Made by a program: the position numbers and the translations under genes
In this document: positions 22,328-33,436 of the stretch, in pieces
How positions within the stretch are numbered: the first letter of the stretch is position 1
Layout of the letters: the number at the start of each line of letters is the position of its first letter
Assembly (NCBI RefSeq): GCF_030052815.1
Contig: NC_079498.1
Coordinates: forward strand, 81,206,992 to 81,270,991
Direction of reading: 5' to 3'
DNA: 64,000 nucleotides
DNA from: Hevea brasiliensis
Taxonomy: Eukaryota > Streptophyta > Magnoliopsida > Malpighiales > Euphorbiaceae
The notes under the pieces: model-generated
The model's database searches: none
The model's input: the letters and a program-made list of their open reading frames with translations, nothing else
What the model was told of the DNA's origin: nothing

Positions 22328-23193
22328 AACTTTTGATGCTTATCAAAACTTCACCAAATCTTGTTTTTCTTGCTGCCAATATCTTCCCCAAGGTGAGTAT
22401 GCAAGCTTTAATGAAGGAAGGAAGTGGAAAGGAAGGCTAGAACATGCTTGCATGGAAGTAGAGCAAGGTGTGGCAATGGAGTCCTCCCATAGTAGAAATT
22501 CGGCTGGTTTGTGTTTTGGTGAAGAAGAAGTGGTTTCTGCCCACTAATGTCTTAGATAATGTCCCAAGGATTGAGTTAGTGGAGCACTAACTCTAAACTA
22601 ATTGTTTAATTAGTTAAACTTTCATTATTTGCACCTTTAGCTCAATTATTTCACTATTTACATAATGTATCACCATTTAATTTTTCATGACATTTATAAA
22701 GTGTAATATAATTTATTTTTAATGGACATTTAGGTCAAAAGCCAACTCTAGGTGTCAATTGACCAAAATACCCCACTTCGGTTTACATTCCCGATTTTTC
22801 GGTAACACCGATTTTTGTCTGTTTCTCGATTTTTCATTTTTCTTTGTACTAATTTATTAATTTTTAATTAATATTTTTAGTGTCAATTACATTTCAATAA
22901 ACCTTTATTCATGTCTCAAAATTAGATTCATAGGGTTCCCCGCGGTCCTGGGGTCGGCAACGGCCTTCCCGGTGCGGTCACCCATCGCTGCGGTGCCGGT
23001 TCGTTTAACCTAGCATCATTTTCTCTCTTTCATTTTTGTTTGATTTTTCTTGTATTTTCTTTTTATTTATTTCATCATTATATGTCTGTTCACTATCACC
23101 GAAGTGTAGTTCCAAACATACTAACTTGCCTGGACTGTTATTTGACTACTGGAGCAATAGAACGTACAAAATATGTACAGTGGGGATGTTACA

Positions 23194-23208
23194 ACTCTTC
23201 CCCTCTAA
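23194..23208 (-). other. Polypurine tract of element II
   Basis: In element sense TTAGAGGGGAAGAGT directly precedes the 3' LTR. It is identical to the PPT of element V. Confidence 0.88.
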
Positions 23209-23967
23209 ATAAAAATTTCGTCCTCGAAATTTACCTGATGTGAAGAGCTGAGGGAACTGTTGCCTCATTGTCTCCTCGCTCTCCCAGGTTACCTCCTCCG
23301 TGTTGTGGTGTCTCCATAGGATTTTCACTAGTGGAATTGTCTTGTTTCTGAGCTCTTTTACCTCTCGTGCCAAGATTTTAATTGGTTCTTCTTCATATGT
23401 CAGGTCAGGTTGTACCACAATTTCTTCTGCTGAGATGACATGTGAAGGATCTCATCTGTATCTTCTGAGCATCGAGACATGGAACACATTATGTATCTTG
23501 TCCAGCTCAGGTGGTAAGGCTAATCGGTAGGCTACTGGTCCCACACGTTCAATAACTTCATATGGGCCAATAAACCTAGGGCTTAATTTTCCCTTTTTCT
23601 CGAATCTCAACACTTTCTTCCACGGTGATACTTTGAGAAATACATTCTCGCCAACTTCATATTCAATGTCTTTTCTCCTCAAGTCAGCATAAGATTTCTG
23701 TCAGTCTGAGGCAACTTTCAAATTGGCCTTTATCAGTTTCACCTTTTCCTCTGTCTGTTTTATCAGGTCTGGCCCCACTAGCTTATCTTCACCAAATTCA
23801 GTCCAACATACAGGTGTTCTGCATTTTCTCCCATATAGTGCTTCATAGGGTGCCATTTGTATGCTAGCTTGATAGCTATTGTTATATGCAAATTTTACCA
23901 GTGGAAGGTATCTGTCCCAACTTCCCTCAAACTCAATAACATAACTTCTCAGCATATCCTCGAGGAC
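23194..23967 (-). pseudogene. Integrase C-terminal part and chromodomain-like tail of element II (exon 2)
   Basis: Reading leftwards from 23967 the frame begins VLEDMLRSYVIEFEGSWD, continues through YNNSYQASIQMAPYEALYG and [18 protein letters not shown] (the integrase C-terminal GPY/F module) and ends with LWRHHNTEEVTWE, a chromodomain-like tail typical of chromoviruses. In-frame stops near 23700 and 23455 break it. The first exon lies beyond the intron-like gap 23968-24046. The 3' end runs through the PPT into the LTR. Confidence 0.88.
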
Positions 23968-24046
23968 CTATCACATATATTCGGTTATTATTATCATTAT
24001 CAGTTCAATTATTGTTTACAATAACTCAATGAGTTTCAAAATTTAC
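23968..24046 (-). other. Intron-like segment in integrase of element II (79 bp)
   Basis: On the minus strand the exon end ATAATCCAG is followed by GTAAATTTTG; the segment ends ATATATGTGATAG and is followed by GTCCTCGAGGATATG. Removing 79 bp joins SERIIQ to VLEDML in frame (phase 0). Element V has the same junctions around a 75-bp segment. It is AT-rich, with CTGAT and ATAAC branch-site-like sequences. Confidence 0.6.
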
Positions 24047-24922
24047 CTGGATTATTCTTTCTGACTGTCCATCCATCTGAGGATGAAAAGCCGTACTAAA
24101 ATGGAGTTGTGTGCCCAAGGATTCTTGTAATTTCTTCCAAAATCTAGATGTAAACCTCGGGTCTCTATCAGATATAATGGAAAGTGGAATTCCATATAGT
24201 CTAACTATCTCACTGATGTACAATTCTGCTAACTTTTCTAGTGAGTAGTCAGTTCTAACTGGCAGAAAATGTGCTGATTTGGTTAATCTATCCACAATCA
24301 CCCATACTGCATCACGCTTCTTCTGAGTGAGAGGTAGACCACTGACAAAGTCCATAGTGACTCGGTCCCATTTCCATTCAGGTATGTTTATGGGCTGCAA
24401 CAAACCTGATGGAACTTGATGTTCTTCTTTGACTTGCTAACAGGTCAAGCATCTAGTTACATGGTCAACTATGTCCTTCTTCATACCTGGCCACCAGTAT
24501 TGGAGTTTCCGGTCATGGTACATTTTTGTGCTTCCTGGGTGCATAGCATACACACTGTTATGTGCTTCTTTCAGAATACTGGTTTTCAACTCTTTATCAT
24601 CTGGTACACATACTCTATCTTTATAGTACAGGCACCCATTTTCCTTCACTTCATATTCAGTTTCCTTCCCCTCAGTGATTTTGCCCATGACAGCCATTAA
24701 TTTCTCATCTGTCTTCTGCCCATCCTGTATCTGTTGTGACAGATTCGGCTTCACTTGCAACTCAGCCAAAATAACTCCATCATGAGTTAAGGATAGTTGG
24801 GTATTCAGAGATCTTAATGCTACAATAGATTTTCTGCTTAAAGCATCAGCGACTACATTTGCCTTCCCAGGGTGATAATCAATCACACAATCATAATCTT
24901 TCAGGAATTCAATCCATCGCCT
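24047..24922 (-). pseudogene. Integrase zinc and catalytic core of element II (exon 1)
   Basis: Minus-strand frames hold the RNase H end ([17 protein letters not shown]), the integrase zinc-binding module ([12 protein letters not shown]...CLTC) and the DDE core: Asp in [10 protein letters not shown], Asp in SDRDPRFTS and Glu in GQSER. Breaks are a TAG after CLTC near 24436 and a TAG near 24920 in the LRQRRW position; both are CAG-to-TAG. The core itself is well kept. It ends at the intron-like segment. Confidence 0.88.
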
Positions 24923-25192
24923 CTATCTCAAATTAAGTTCCTTCTGGGTTGGCAGATACTTCAGACTCTTATGGTCTGTGTATATGTAGCATTTTTCTCC
25001 ATACAAGTAATGCCTCCATATCTTCAATGCGAAGATAATTGCTGCTAATTCTAAATCATGAGTAGGGTAATTCTTTTCATGTGGCCTTAACTGCCTGGAA
25101 GCATATGCGACCACTTTCCCTTCTTGCATGAGTACACACCCTAACCCATTGTGTGAGGCATCACTGTAGACTTGGATATCTTCATCGCATAT
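24923..25192 (-). pseudogene. RNase H domain of element II, truncated upstream
   Basis: Minus-strand translation shows [30 protein letters not shown] and [12 protein letters not shown], carrying the RNase H catalytic acids. At 25193 the sequence turns into the LTR fragment of element VI, so everything upstream (RT, protease, gag end) is gone. Confidence 0.88.
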
Positions 25193-25396
25193 GTTACCCA
25201 TCGCTTGGGCACCGGCTCGTTTGACTTGGTTGTATTTTATTTCTAAAATTTTTACTAAGTTTTTCTCATTAATATTTGAGTTAATTATGGTTCCTGACTT
25301 TAGATTAAATATTTTTCCGGACGTTCTAGCTGTCCGGACCGACACCGGTCACCGGAACAGTAGAATGTACGGAGTTGCTACCGGGAGGATGTTACA
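25193..25396 (-). repeat. Truncated 3' LTR of element VI
   Basis: It reads TGTAACATCC on the minus strand from 25396 and matches 29821-29618. It stops at GGTAAC, where element II RNase H begins. Confidence 0.88.
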
Positions 25397-25750
25397 ACTC
25401 TTCCCCTCTAATTTAAATTTCGTCCTCGAAATTTACCCAGTGTAAATAACCAAGGAGCTACTACCTCTTTATTTCTTCACCTTTCTGTATTATCCTACTT
25501 CACTTTCTCCTAGTCTCAATCCTATCCTCAAACAGTTATGTACTCATCCTTTTTCATCTTAAATATAGTCTCCTTCTTATTTCCATTCGCTATCTCATTG
25601 TCTCTTCACTCTCTTATTCCATACCTTAACCTAAAATAAACAGGAAATACAGATCTGCAATAGTGTCACCTCGACTCTTATGAATGCAATGCATGATATG
25701 CAGTCTATCTAAGTCCAGAAACGCCTAAACCGCGCTCTGATACCACTAAA
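25397..25750 (-). other. Internal region of element VI: PPT, short leader, PBS, no ORF
   Basis: The PPT end (25397-25411) matches elements II and V, preceded by the conserved AAATTTCGAGGACGAAATT. The PBS TGGTATCAGAGC lies at 25745-25734, 5 nt from the LTR. Between them is a purine-rich leader with no coding frame. The parts needed for reverse transcription are present; the protein-coding part is absent. Confidence 0.85.
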
Positions 25751-26370
25751 TGTGACACCCCTTACCCGACTACAGTATAGCCGAGCAAGTTATGCCACTC
25801 AGTGTGCCGAGCACTCTATTTTATCTTAATTCATTTTTTTATTCTTCCTTTTTAATATAACTTGTGAAATATAATTTATTTAAGCCATTTATCGAAATTA
25901 TAATTTATTTGAGGTTCCAAGAATTTTAAAGAAAATCCGGTAAAATACCGGCTAAAAATGGAGAAAACCGTTCTTCGGAACCTGTGAAAAACACTTCCAA
26001 TATTCATATATTCATATTCAATTACTCTCAAACTCCAATAATCATCATCTCAACATTTGTCAACCATTCATTTCTCAATTTCAATTCTCAATCATTCATC
26101 TCGTTTGATAGTCATATAACAGTCACAAATCAATATTCACTTTTCCATTTACAAACACAAATTTGCATTATTTACATGAAAATCAAAATACATTACATAA
26201 GTTTCATTACATATGAGAAAATCAAAATTTATTACAGAATGCCAAAATGACACCTAGTGTCCTACCAATGCACTGCAGAAGTTGAGGTGACACGGACACT
26301 ATGCAGAACTGCAGGATGGACTTACCCAATTTGTGGTCTACTGGCTCTCGATCAGTATCTTCAGTACCTA

Positions 26371-26407
26371 CGCGTTGCAAAAGCGACGCGCTAAGCATAA
26401 AGCTTAG
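26371..26407 (-). other. Twin hairpin in LTR (element VI)
   Basis: Element sense: stem 1 is CTAAGC/GCTTAG with loop TTTAT; stem 2 is CGCGTCGC/GCAACGCG around TTTT with one mismatch. Confidence 0.6.
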
Positions 26408-26820
26408 TGGTGCAAATAATAAAATAGAAAGAAATAATATGCAAATAAAAATCATAATTTTTTTAGCCATTGTGTTCATAAGAACTGAATAATTACCAAC
26501 TTAATGTTTAGTCGAGGGCTAATTACGTTTTATGATATTAACTTCTTCATGCATTTTGTTTATTTATTTTCTTCCTGATCTTGAGTTTCTTTGTATTCTA
26601 TCGTAATCATTCCTGATATTTAATTTTCGTATTTTCTTTAACAATCAGTTCAGTTACAGTTATACTTTTCCATGCCCAAGTAACCTATACTGAACGACTG
26701 GACTGGATAACGGGTCGTTGGCACTGGACACCGCGGTGCCTCGGGCCGTCATACCATGGGACGCAGAACGTCAACCATGTATGCAGTCAGTATGGCTAAA
26801 AAGCCATGATATTACATAAT

Positions 26821-26895
26821 CGGGCATAAAAGCTATGCATACGGGCATAAAAGCCATGAATACGGGCATAAAAGCCATGAATACGGCATAAAGCC
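26821..26895 (-). repeat. LTR minisatellite, 20-22 bp unit, about 3.5 copies (element VI)
   Basis: Plus-strand units read CGGGCATAAAAGCCATGAATA. It corresponds to 4990-5085 of the family B solo LTR with a different copy number. Confidence 0.78.
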
Positions 26896-29826
26896 TTTCG
26901 CAGTACTGCTAAAACAATACCCTATTGGCATGCCAAACTATCCAAACCAATCTTGTTAGGTATACTAGGGCATTTGATACTTTAAAATTCTTCAATCTTT
27001 GAATTTTAACTTTTGGTGTCACTATTCATTTCATTGGTCAACAAGAAAGTTGACTTTTGCATAGAAAGTAGGTACATTGACTTTGGCACTTCAAACATAT
27101 CACATTTTTCATTTAAAACTTGTTGGAAGTGATCACCATTACCATTTCTAGGCTTAAACCAAGGGAACCAAAATTTTCAGTTTTTGAAGCTTAACTTTAC
27201 TGTTCCATTAAGCACTGTTACAGTGGGAATTTGAGGAAATGGTAAACATGAAAGTTGTTCCTTATTTTGTCTAGTTGAATTTCTTTTTTTGAATCACTCC
27301 ATTTGGAGTTTTGTAGCTCAAGTTATGGCCAAAATAAGTTTACTGTTCACGTGTACTGTTCATGCTGCACTTTTGGGTTTTGGCATATTTTGGTCCAACT
27401 TTGGTCAGTAATTTGATCAAGTTAAGTTCATAATTTGGTCTAACTTTCTTCATATGAAATGTTATACTATGCCTTAGGTTTTCATCGGTTCAAGAATCGC
27501 CTAAATCCGAGTTTTCTAGAGAGAGTTATAGCCATCCAAACATTACTGGTCAAATGAAAATCTGCAGAGTTGCAGGTTTGAACAGTAACTGTGACTGCCA
27601 TTTGGGTTAGGTTCTGGTCATAATTTGGGGTAGGTTTCTTCATGAAAGTTGTTTGTCTATGTCTTAACTTGTTTCTGTAAAAATTTCAGGTCAATTGACT
27701 ATATCTACAGTGAGTTATGGCCAAATGAACAGTTACTGTTCATTTGGTCATTCTGCAGGGGCTGTTTGCAGGGTATCCGGATTGGGGCCAACTTTTGGTC
27801 CACTTACTTTGGTCTTTTGGGCATGGTTTCTTCAGCAAAAATGTGCCATTATAAGCCTAGTTTCATGTCCAATTGGAAAAACACCGATTGGACCTACAAA
27901 GCCAAAGTTATGGCTGTGCAAATGGACTGAAATTTCAGTCACTCTGCTGCACTAATTGGGCAGCCTTCCATTTCAGTTTTGCCATGCATTAACTCACTTC
28001 AAATTATGATTAACTTGCCTTAAATGGTCACTAATTGACCACTAGAATGTCCATTAATCATTTCATAAGCCAAGTCAAATTTTCACTCCCAAAACCCTAG
28101 CTTCCAATCCATGAATCATGCAACACATCCCAATTAAGGTCATCAATCATTCATATGTCATTATCTAAGCTTGTATTTAGATTTTAGCCCAATAAAACTC
28201 ATCAATTCCTCATCCTATAAGTGCTGGCCAAAATTTGCTTCTCAATTTCATACATGATTTTCTTCAATTTCTTAATTATTTATTCATATTCAAACTAAAT
28301 TTCAATAAGTAAACAAGATTAGGAAGTTAATATGCACTAACCTTTTTGAAACCAACCTTGAGCTTGTTATTCTTCAAGATTTCTCCTAGAACCATAATAA
28401 TCATAATCAATTATAACTTCACTTTCCCAAATTAAATATCCAATAAAAATTCAATAGCATTTCCCCTTAAATTGGACTAAACTCCCATCATAAATCTTAA
28501 ATCCATAACCCATTAATACCCAATCTGGCAGCTTGTGCATTCAAATTTATATATAATGATCTAACCGTTAGATAAATCCCAAATTTATACCATATATTCT
28601 AGACATCCCTATACAATATCAGTAAAAATTTTAGCATCAAATAATCTCTATATCATGAGATATCAAAACATTCATTCAACCCTTCAAAATCTGAATTTTT
28701 GCAGAAATCAGTCTTACTCAGACAGCTCATGCAAAACAATTTATATCTCATAAACCACAAGTCTAAAATTCACCAAATTTTAACCCAGAAGCCTCAACAT
28801 CCCAAATATCATTTGTACCAAATTTCATAATTTTATAAGAATCCTAACTATTTATTTTTCTCAAATTTCAGTAGCCAAAATTCAGAATTCAACCTACAGA
28901 CAGCCTGTGTTCAACAATATATTTCTCCAAATCCAACCGTTGAACAATCACCAAATTTTAACCATAACTTCCACACATACATACCTCAAACATATCCAAA
29001 AATCAGCCATAGTTGTTGAGCTAAACTCACCTGGACGGAAGAGAAACATGTTGCCCTGCTGAACCCCTTTTTCTGCTACTGTTCATCTCCTTCTCCTTCT
29101 TCCTTTCTTTCTTTCTTTTCCTTTTCTCTCTCTTTCTCTCTTATTCCAGCCCGTATGAAGAAGGAAACTGCTGGTTTCCTTTTTTTTTTTTTTCTCATTT
29201 TAAGTCATTTTTATCTCTTTTCATTGGTTTGTCAAATGGTGATTGGAGGGGGCTTTTAAATGACATCATCATATGTCATAATTAAGCATTTTCCTTCATT
29301 TTCTTTTCTTCTTTTCTCTACTCATTTTCAATTCAATTTTTAGCAATATTTATTCATATTTTAGATCATTATAATTATTTACTTAACTGGACAAGTCGGC
29401 CAAAAATCACCTCTGAAGGCGAAATGACCAAAATGCCCTCCGTTTGGCTTAACGGGTCAAAATTGTCTGTACCGATTGAAAAATTTTTCTAGGTATTTTC
29501 TTGGCATTCTAATGCCATAGGGACCTCAATAACCCTTCTCTGGAGTCCCAAAAACTATTTTATAATTTTTCCCCCGGGTCTAGGGCTCCTAGTTGCGAGA
29601 ACCGCAACTTCCCTCTGGTTACCCATCGCTTGGGCACCGGCTCGTTTGACTTGGTTGTATTTTATTTCTAAAATTTTTACTAAGTTTTTCTCATTAATAT
29701 TTGAGTTAATTATGGTTCCTGACTTTAGATTAAATATTTTTTCGGACGTTCTAGCTGTCCGGACCGACACCGGTCACCAGAACAGTAGAATGTACGGAGT
29801 TGCTACCGGGAGGATGTTACACCTGT

Positions 29827-30720
29827 TCCTGGAGAGCTAGCCATTGAAGGGGTGGACTGGCCTCTCCTTGGTGCAAACTGAGATTTGGGCCTCTGTGGAT
29901 CGACCACGACTTGGTGCTCTCTCAAAACTGAGTAGGCGAACCTCTGAATTTCTTACTAGGGGCGTAAGATGTACCGGCCCGACTCGACTTTTCTGCTGTC
30001 TGTCCCTTCTGTTCTGCTCATTCATTCAAACTTTTTCAACCTTCAGTGCAGCTTCCACTAACTTGGCAAACTCTGTAATCCCCAAGGCTGTAATCATTAC
30101 TTTAATGTTATCATTGAGTCCTTCCTCAAATCTCTTGCATCTCTCTGCCTCATTAGGGACTATTTGCCGCCCATAGCGGCTCATCGACAAATTCTCTTTC
30201 ATATTCAGCCACTGTCACTGTCTCGCGTAGGGTAATAAACTCCCTTCTCTTCTCTTCCAAGTATACATCGCCCACATACTTTTTTCTCGAACTCGTGAGA
30301 AAGAAATCCCAAGTTATCTGCTCGTGGCACCTCACTAGTTATCAGATCCCACCACCGGTATGCATCATCTTGCAATAGTGATACAACAGCCTTCCAAATT
30401 CTCGCTCGGAGTACAATGAAGTTGTTTCAAGACTCTTCCAGCCTGGCCCAACCGCCACCGTGATGTGAATCATCTTCCCTTTTGCCCAGAAAGTCCACTG
30501 CTCTGAACTTCCTGAGTCTCTCCATATGAGATTTTTGATGTGGAGGTGGCGGTGGTGGCATAACTCCTGCCATCTGTCTAAAGAACTCAGCCATTTGCTG
30601 AAATGTGGCTGATGCATTTGGTACTGGTGGAACAGGTTCCCTCCTGTCTCCTGGTTCAGTCATAGATGGAGCATGACTTTCCACTTCCGCATCAACCGCT
30701 CTCTGCGATGTGGAGTCCAT
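29827..30720 (-). pseudogene. gag of element II (N-terminal and capsid parts)
   Basis: On the minus strand the ATG at 30720 (MDSTSQRAVDAEVESHAP) opens gag. Then come TFQQMAEFFRQMAGVMPPPPPP, a proline run, and SHMERLRKFRAVDFLGKRED, the capsid start also seen in element V. Later pieces include TWDFFLTSSRKKYVGDVYL and EYEREFV. At least two frameshifts (near 30430 and 30340) and missing pieces break it. It ends at SSPGTG where element VI inserted, so the zinc knuckle is absent. Confidence 0.85.
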
Positions 30721-30832
30721 ATTCTGATCCAAATAACAAAACAAATCAAAAGATCTGCATTAGAGTCATCTTAACACTTACAATGCAATGCATGATATGC
30801 AATCTATCTAGGTCCAGAAACGCCTAAACCGT

Positions 30833-30844
30833 GCTCTGATACCA
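30833..30844 (-). other. Primer binding site, initiator tRNA-Met type (element II)
   Basis: GCTCTGATACCA on plus is TGGTATCAGAGC in element sense, 5 nt after the 5' LTR end at 30850. Confidence 0.92.
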
Positions 30845-31457
30845 CTAAATGTAACACCCCTCACCCGTCTACAGTATAGCCGAGCAAGGCGTGCTACACG
30901 GCGTGCTGGAACACCTAGTCTGTGATTATTTCATTTCTTGAACTCAATTTTATTTTAAGAAGTCTTTTATGTAATATTCATATCATGCTGATACTATTGT
31001 CATACTTTAATAAAATCAGTGTTTCAAGACTGGTAATAAAAATTTGGCAAGATGCCGTCTATATTTAGGACAAACTGTCCTTCCAAACCTGTTGAAAACA
31101 GTTTAATATGATGATATCAAAATCTCGAATATTTTCACAGTCTCTATTTCTCAATAAAGTCAATAGACTTTTACAGTCATTAAACAGTTCCATAATACAG
31201 TCCATAATAATTTAAATATATACAAAAAATCTCCATGTTATTTAATATGTACAAAATATTACAAACTTTAGAGCTTTCATAACATTATAAAATACAGGAC
31301 TGAATTTCAAATATACAACAAAAGTACAAAATACAAGATATCCTAAGTCCTACCATGTATGCAATGCAGTGCAGATGACTCTGGACTCCTGTGCAGATCT
31401 AATGTCTCACTCGGTCGTAGACGTGCTGGGCTCCCCAGCTGTTTCTCCAATACCTAA

Positions 31458-31494
31458 GCGTTACAAAAGCAACGCGCTAAGCAATTTTGCTTAG
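31458..31494 (-). other. Twin hairpin in LTR (element II, right copy)
   Basis: Element sense: CTAAGCAA/TTGCTTAG, then CGTTGC/GTAACG around TTTT. The outer CG pair of stem 2 is lost by a C-to-T change. Confidence 0.55.
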
Positions 31495-33436
31495 TGGTGC
31501 CAAATATAAAGAAATATACACTAAAATAAGGTAAATAAATTTATGGCATCGGTGTTCTTCACAATTTTTGATTCTACCTTTATTTGCTAACATTTTAATA
31601 TCTGCTAATTTTGATAGTGTTGTATGTCAGAAGACTGACTTTAGTTATTTAAATTTAATAGTACTTGAATTACTGCCCGTGTAGCCTATATACTGACCAG
31701 ACTGGATAAATGGATATACTGGCACTAGGTACCTAGTACCTCGGGCCGTCACACCATCGGTCACAAAGTGCCTCCCGGTGTGCAAATAGCGTGGCTAAAA
31801 AGCCATATAGTCAATCTGGCGATAAGCAAAAAATAAATACACAATATGTATAGCCGTAGGCTATTAAAGTCACAGTGCGGCATAATAAGCCGTAAAAATA
31901 CAGTATGGCATAAAGCCATTTACAGAACAGCTGTCAGAATCCTATTGGCATGCCAACCTATCCATACTAGTCAACTAGGCAAACTAGGGCACATTATTAA
32001 TTAATTGTTTAAATATTCAATTTTTGGAGTTTACTAACTATTATATAATTCACAAGTCAATGCATATGTTGACCTTTATAGGTAATATGGATAAGTTGTT
32101 TCTAGCATCAATATGTTAAAATTTATATCTCAATATGCTGCCAATATAGTGCAATTTACCATTTTTACGAGTTGGCATTCATTGCCAAAATGCTTCAAGC
32201 ATCACTGTAAGCAAAATGTCGAATTCTCAATTTTGTGTGCTAGATTAGTCTAGCTTAAAGTCCTATTTCCCTTGGTTTTTAGCTTCTGGTCAAAGAAGTA
32301 AAATTGTAGCTCTATGTCTTATTGCACGCGGGGCAAAATTTCAGGTCATTCCGAGTTGTGTAGACCAAGATATGGTCAATTTGCTAAAGCTGGACAGATT
32401 GCACTTTTAGTGCACAATTTGGTCAATTTTTAGGTCACTTTTGGTTCGGCAGTTTTTGTGCCCGAACTTGTGCAAGATATTTGACTTGGTTCTGGTCATT
32501 TTTGGGCTTTGGTGTCTTCATAAGACTTGTAGATATAGGTCTTAACTATTCATGGTCAAAATTTCAGGTCAATTGGACCTGTTTTGTGTGAGTTATGGCC
32601 TAAAAACTAACTGCTGCCCAAATGGTCAGTTTTCAGGCCTCAAATGCACTAATCAGATTTGGTCACTTTTTAAGGTCAGTTTCTAGGCAGAATTTTGGCA
32701 ATCTTTCTACATGAAAGTTGGCCTATTTGGTGTCTAGTTTCACCCCATATTGGCCTCATACCAATTGGGTTCATAGTTTGGCCCTTATGGACTCATTTAG
32801 ATGCTGTCTTCAATACACAACCTGCCCAAAGCTCATACACTCCCAATTTAATGTTCCTTCTCCTCCTCATTACTACAATATTCAACCAACAACACTTCTA
32901 TACATATATTGTACACAATTCCAGCAAAAATTCTGGGCAGAATACTCAAGTGCACAAGGCACACAATATACCATTAAACTTCAATATTTACATCCATCCA
33001 AATTCAACATACTTCAATGTTAATATTACACATATACTTCAACATATTCATACTTCAACATCACTTACACTTGCTGCCCACAAATAGACATTAACATATA
33101 TCATTAATAACCATATATTCACACACAAATTCATGCTATTAGGGGCTACCAAACATGGCAGTTTGCTCAAGGCTTCAAGGTTCTATTTCACACCTTTAAT
33201 CTAAACACTACATGTACATACTTATGCACAAACTTACTATAACTTTCATTTGAATTAATCAACCTTCATTTTCATTCATTAGAAGTAAAAATAACTCAAG
33301 CTCAACAAAGGTTCATGGCTGCCCAAAAATGGACAAGTCCATTTCTCACTATTTCTTTCATTTCTCTTTACCAAAACACTCACCTCAACCTAAACACAAG
33401 CTTTACTAAAGCAAGGGAGGGATTTTGGACACTTAC

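Larger units (their letters stand above)
19753..23193 (-). repeat. 3' LTR of element II
   Basis: 3441 bp, TG...CA in both readings. It matches 30850-33436 plus 44347-45191 closely and keeps the empty site for copia III near 22320-22330. Several antisense ORFs (for example 21586-21978 and 22206-22547) lie inside and are not genes. Confidence 0.93.
25982..29030 (-). other. Putative LTR leader intron (element VI 5' LTR)
   Basis: The minus-strand donor CAG|GTGAGT starts at 29030, 791 bp from the LTR start, a full consensus site. The acceptor TGTTTTTCACAG ends at 25982, 231 bp from the LTR end. Length 3.05 kb. Confidence 0.48.
25193..29821 (-). mobile_element. Element VI: gypsy family B element with a 354-bp non-coding interior
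   Basis: On the minus strand: 5' LTR 29821-25751, PBS, 354 bp internal, PPT, then the first 204 bp of the 3' LTR (25396-25193), where a deletion ends it. The 204-bp fragment differs from the same part of the 5' LTR at only two positions by eye. The interior holds no gag or pol. It inserted into element II gag; the right flank reads CCTGT (29822-29826), but the left duplication was lost. It could be a non-autonomous derivative moved by proteins of relatives. Confidence 0.85.
25751..29821 (-). repeat. 5' LTR of element VI (family B, 4071 bp)
   Basis: TGTAACATCC at 29821 and GGGTGTCACA at 25751 in element sense. Both ends match the solo LTR 2506-6247, but roughly 28.35-29.2 kb has no close match there, so the centre was replaced or gained. 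It includes a pyrimidine-rich tract on the plus strand (about 29090-29190). Confidence 0.9.

Noticed and set aside
22388..22400. Plus-strand AAG|GTGAGT donor-like site in the element II LTR
   Set aside because: It is antisense to element II, whose PBS, gag and pol are on the minus strand. Treated as chance.
22206..22547. 113-aa plus-strand ORF with an ATG
   Set aside because: It is antisense LTR DNA, and the other LTR copy is split by copia III. No protein family is recognisable.
29090..29190. Pyrimidine-rich tract that might be a PPT of another element
   Set aside because: It is internal to the VI LTR, with no LTR start next to it. It fits the purine-rich part of family B LTRs.
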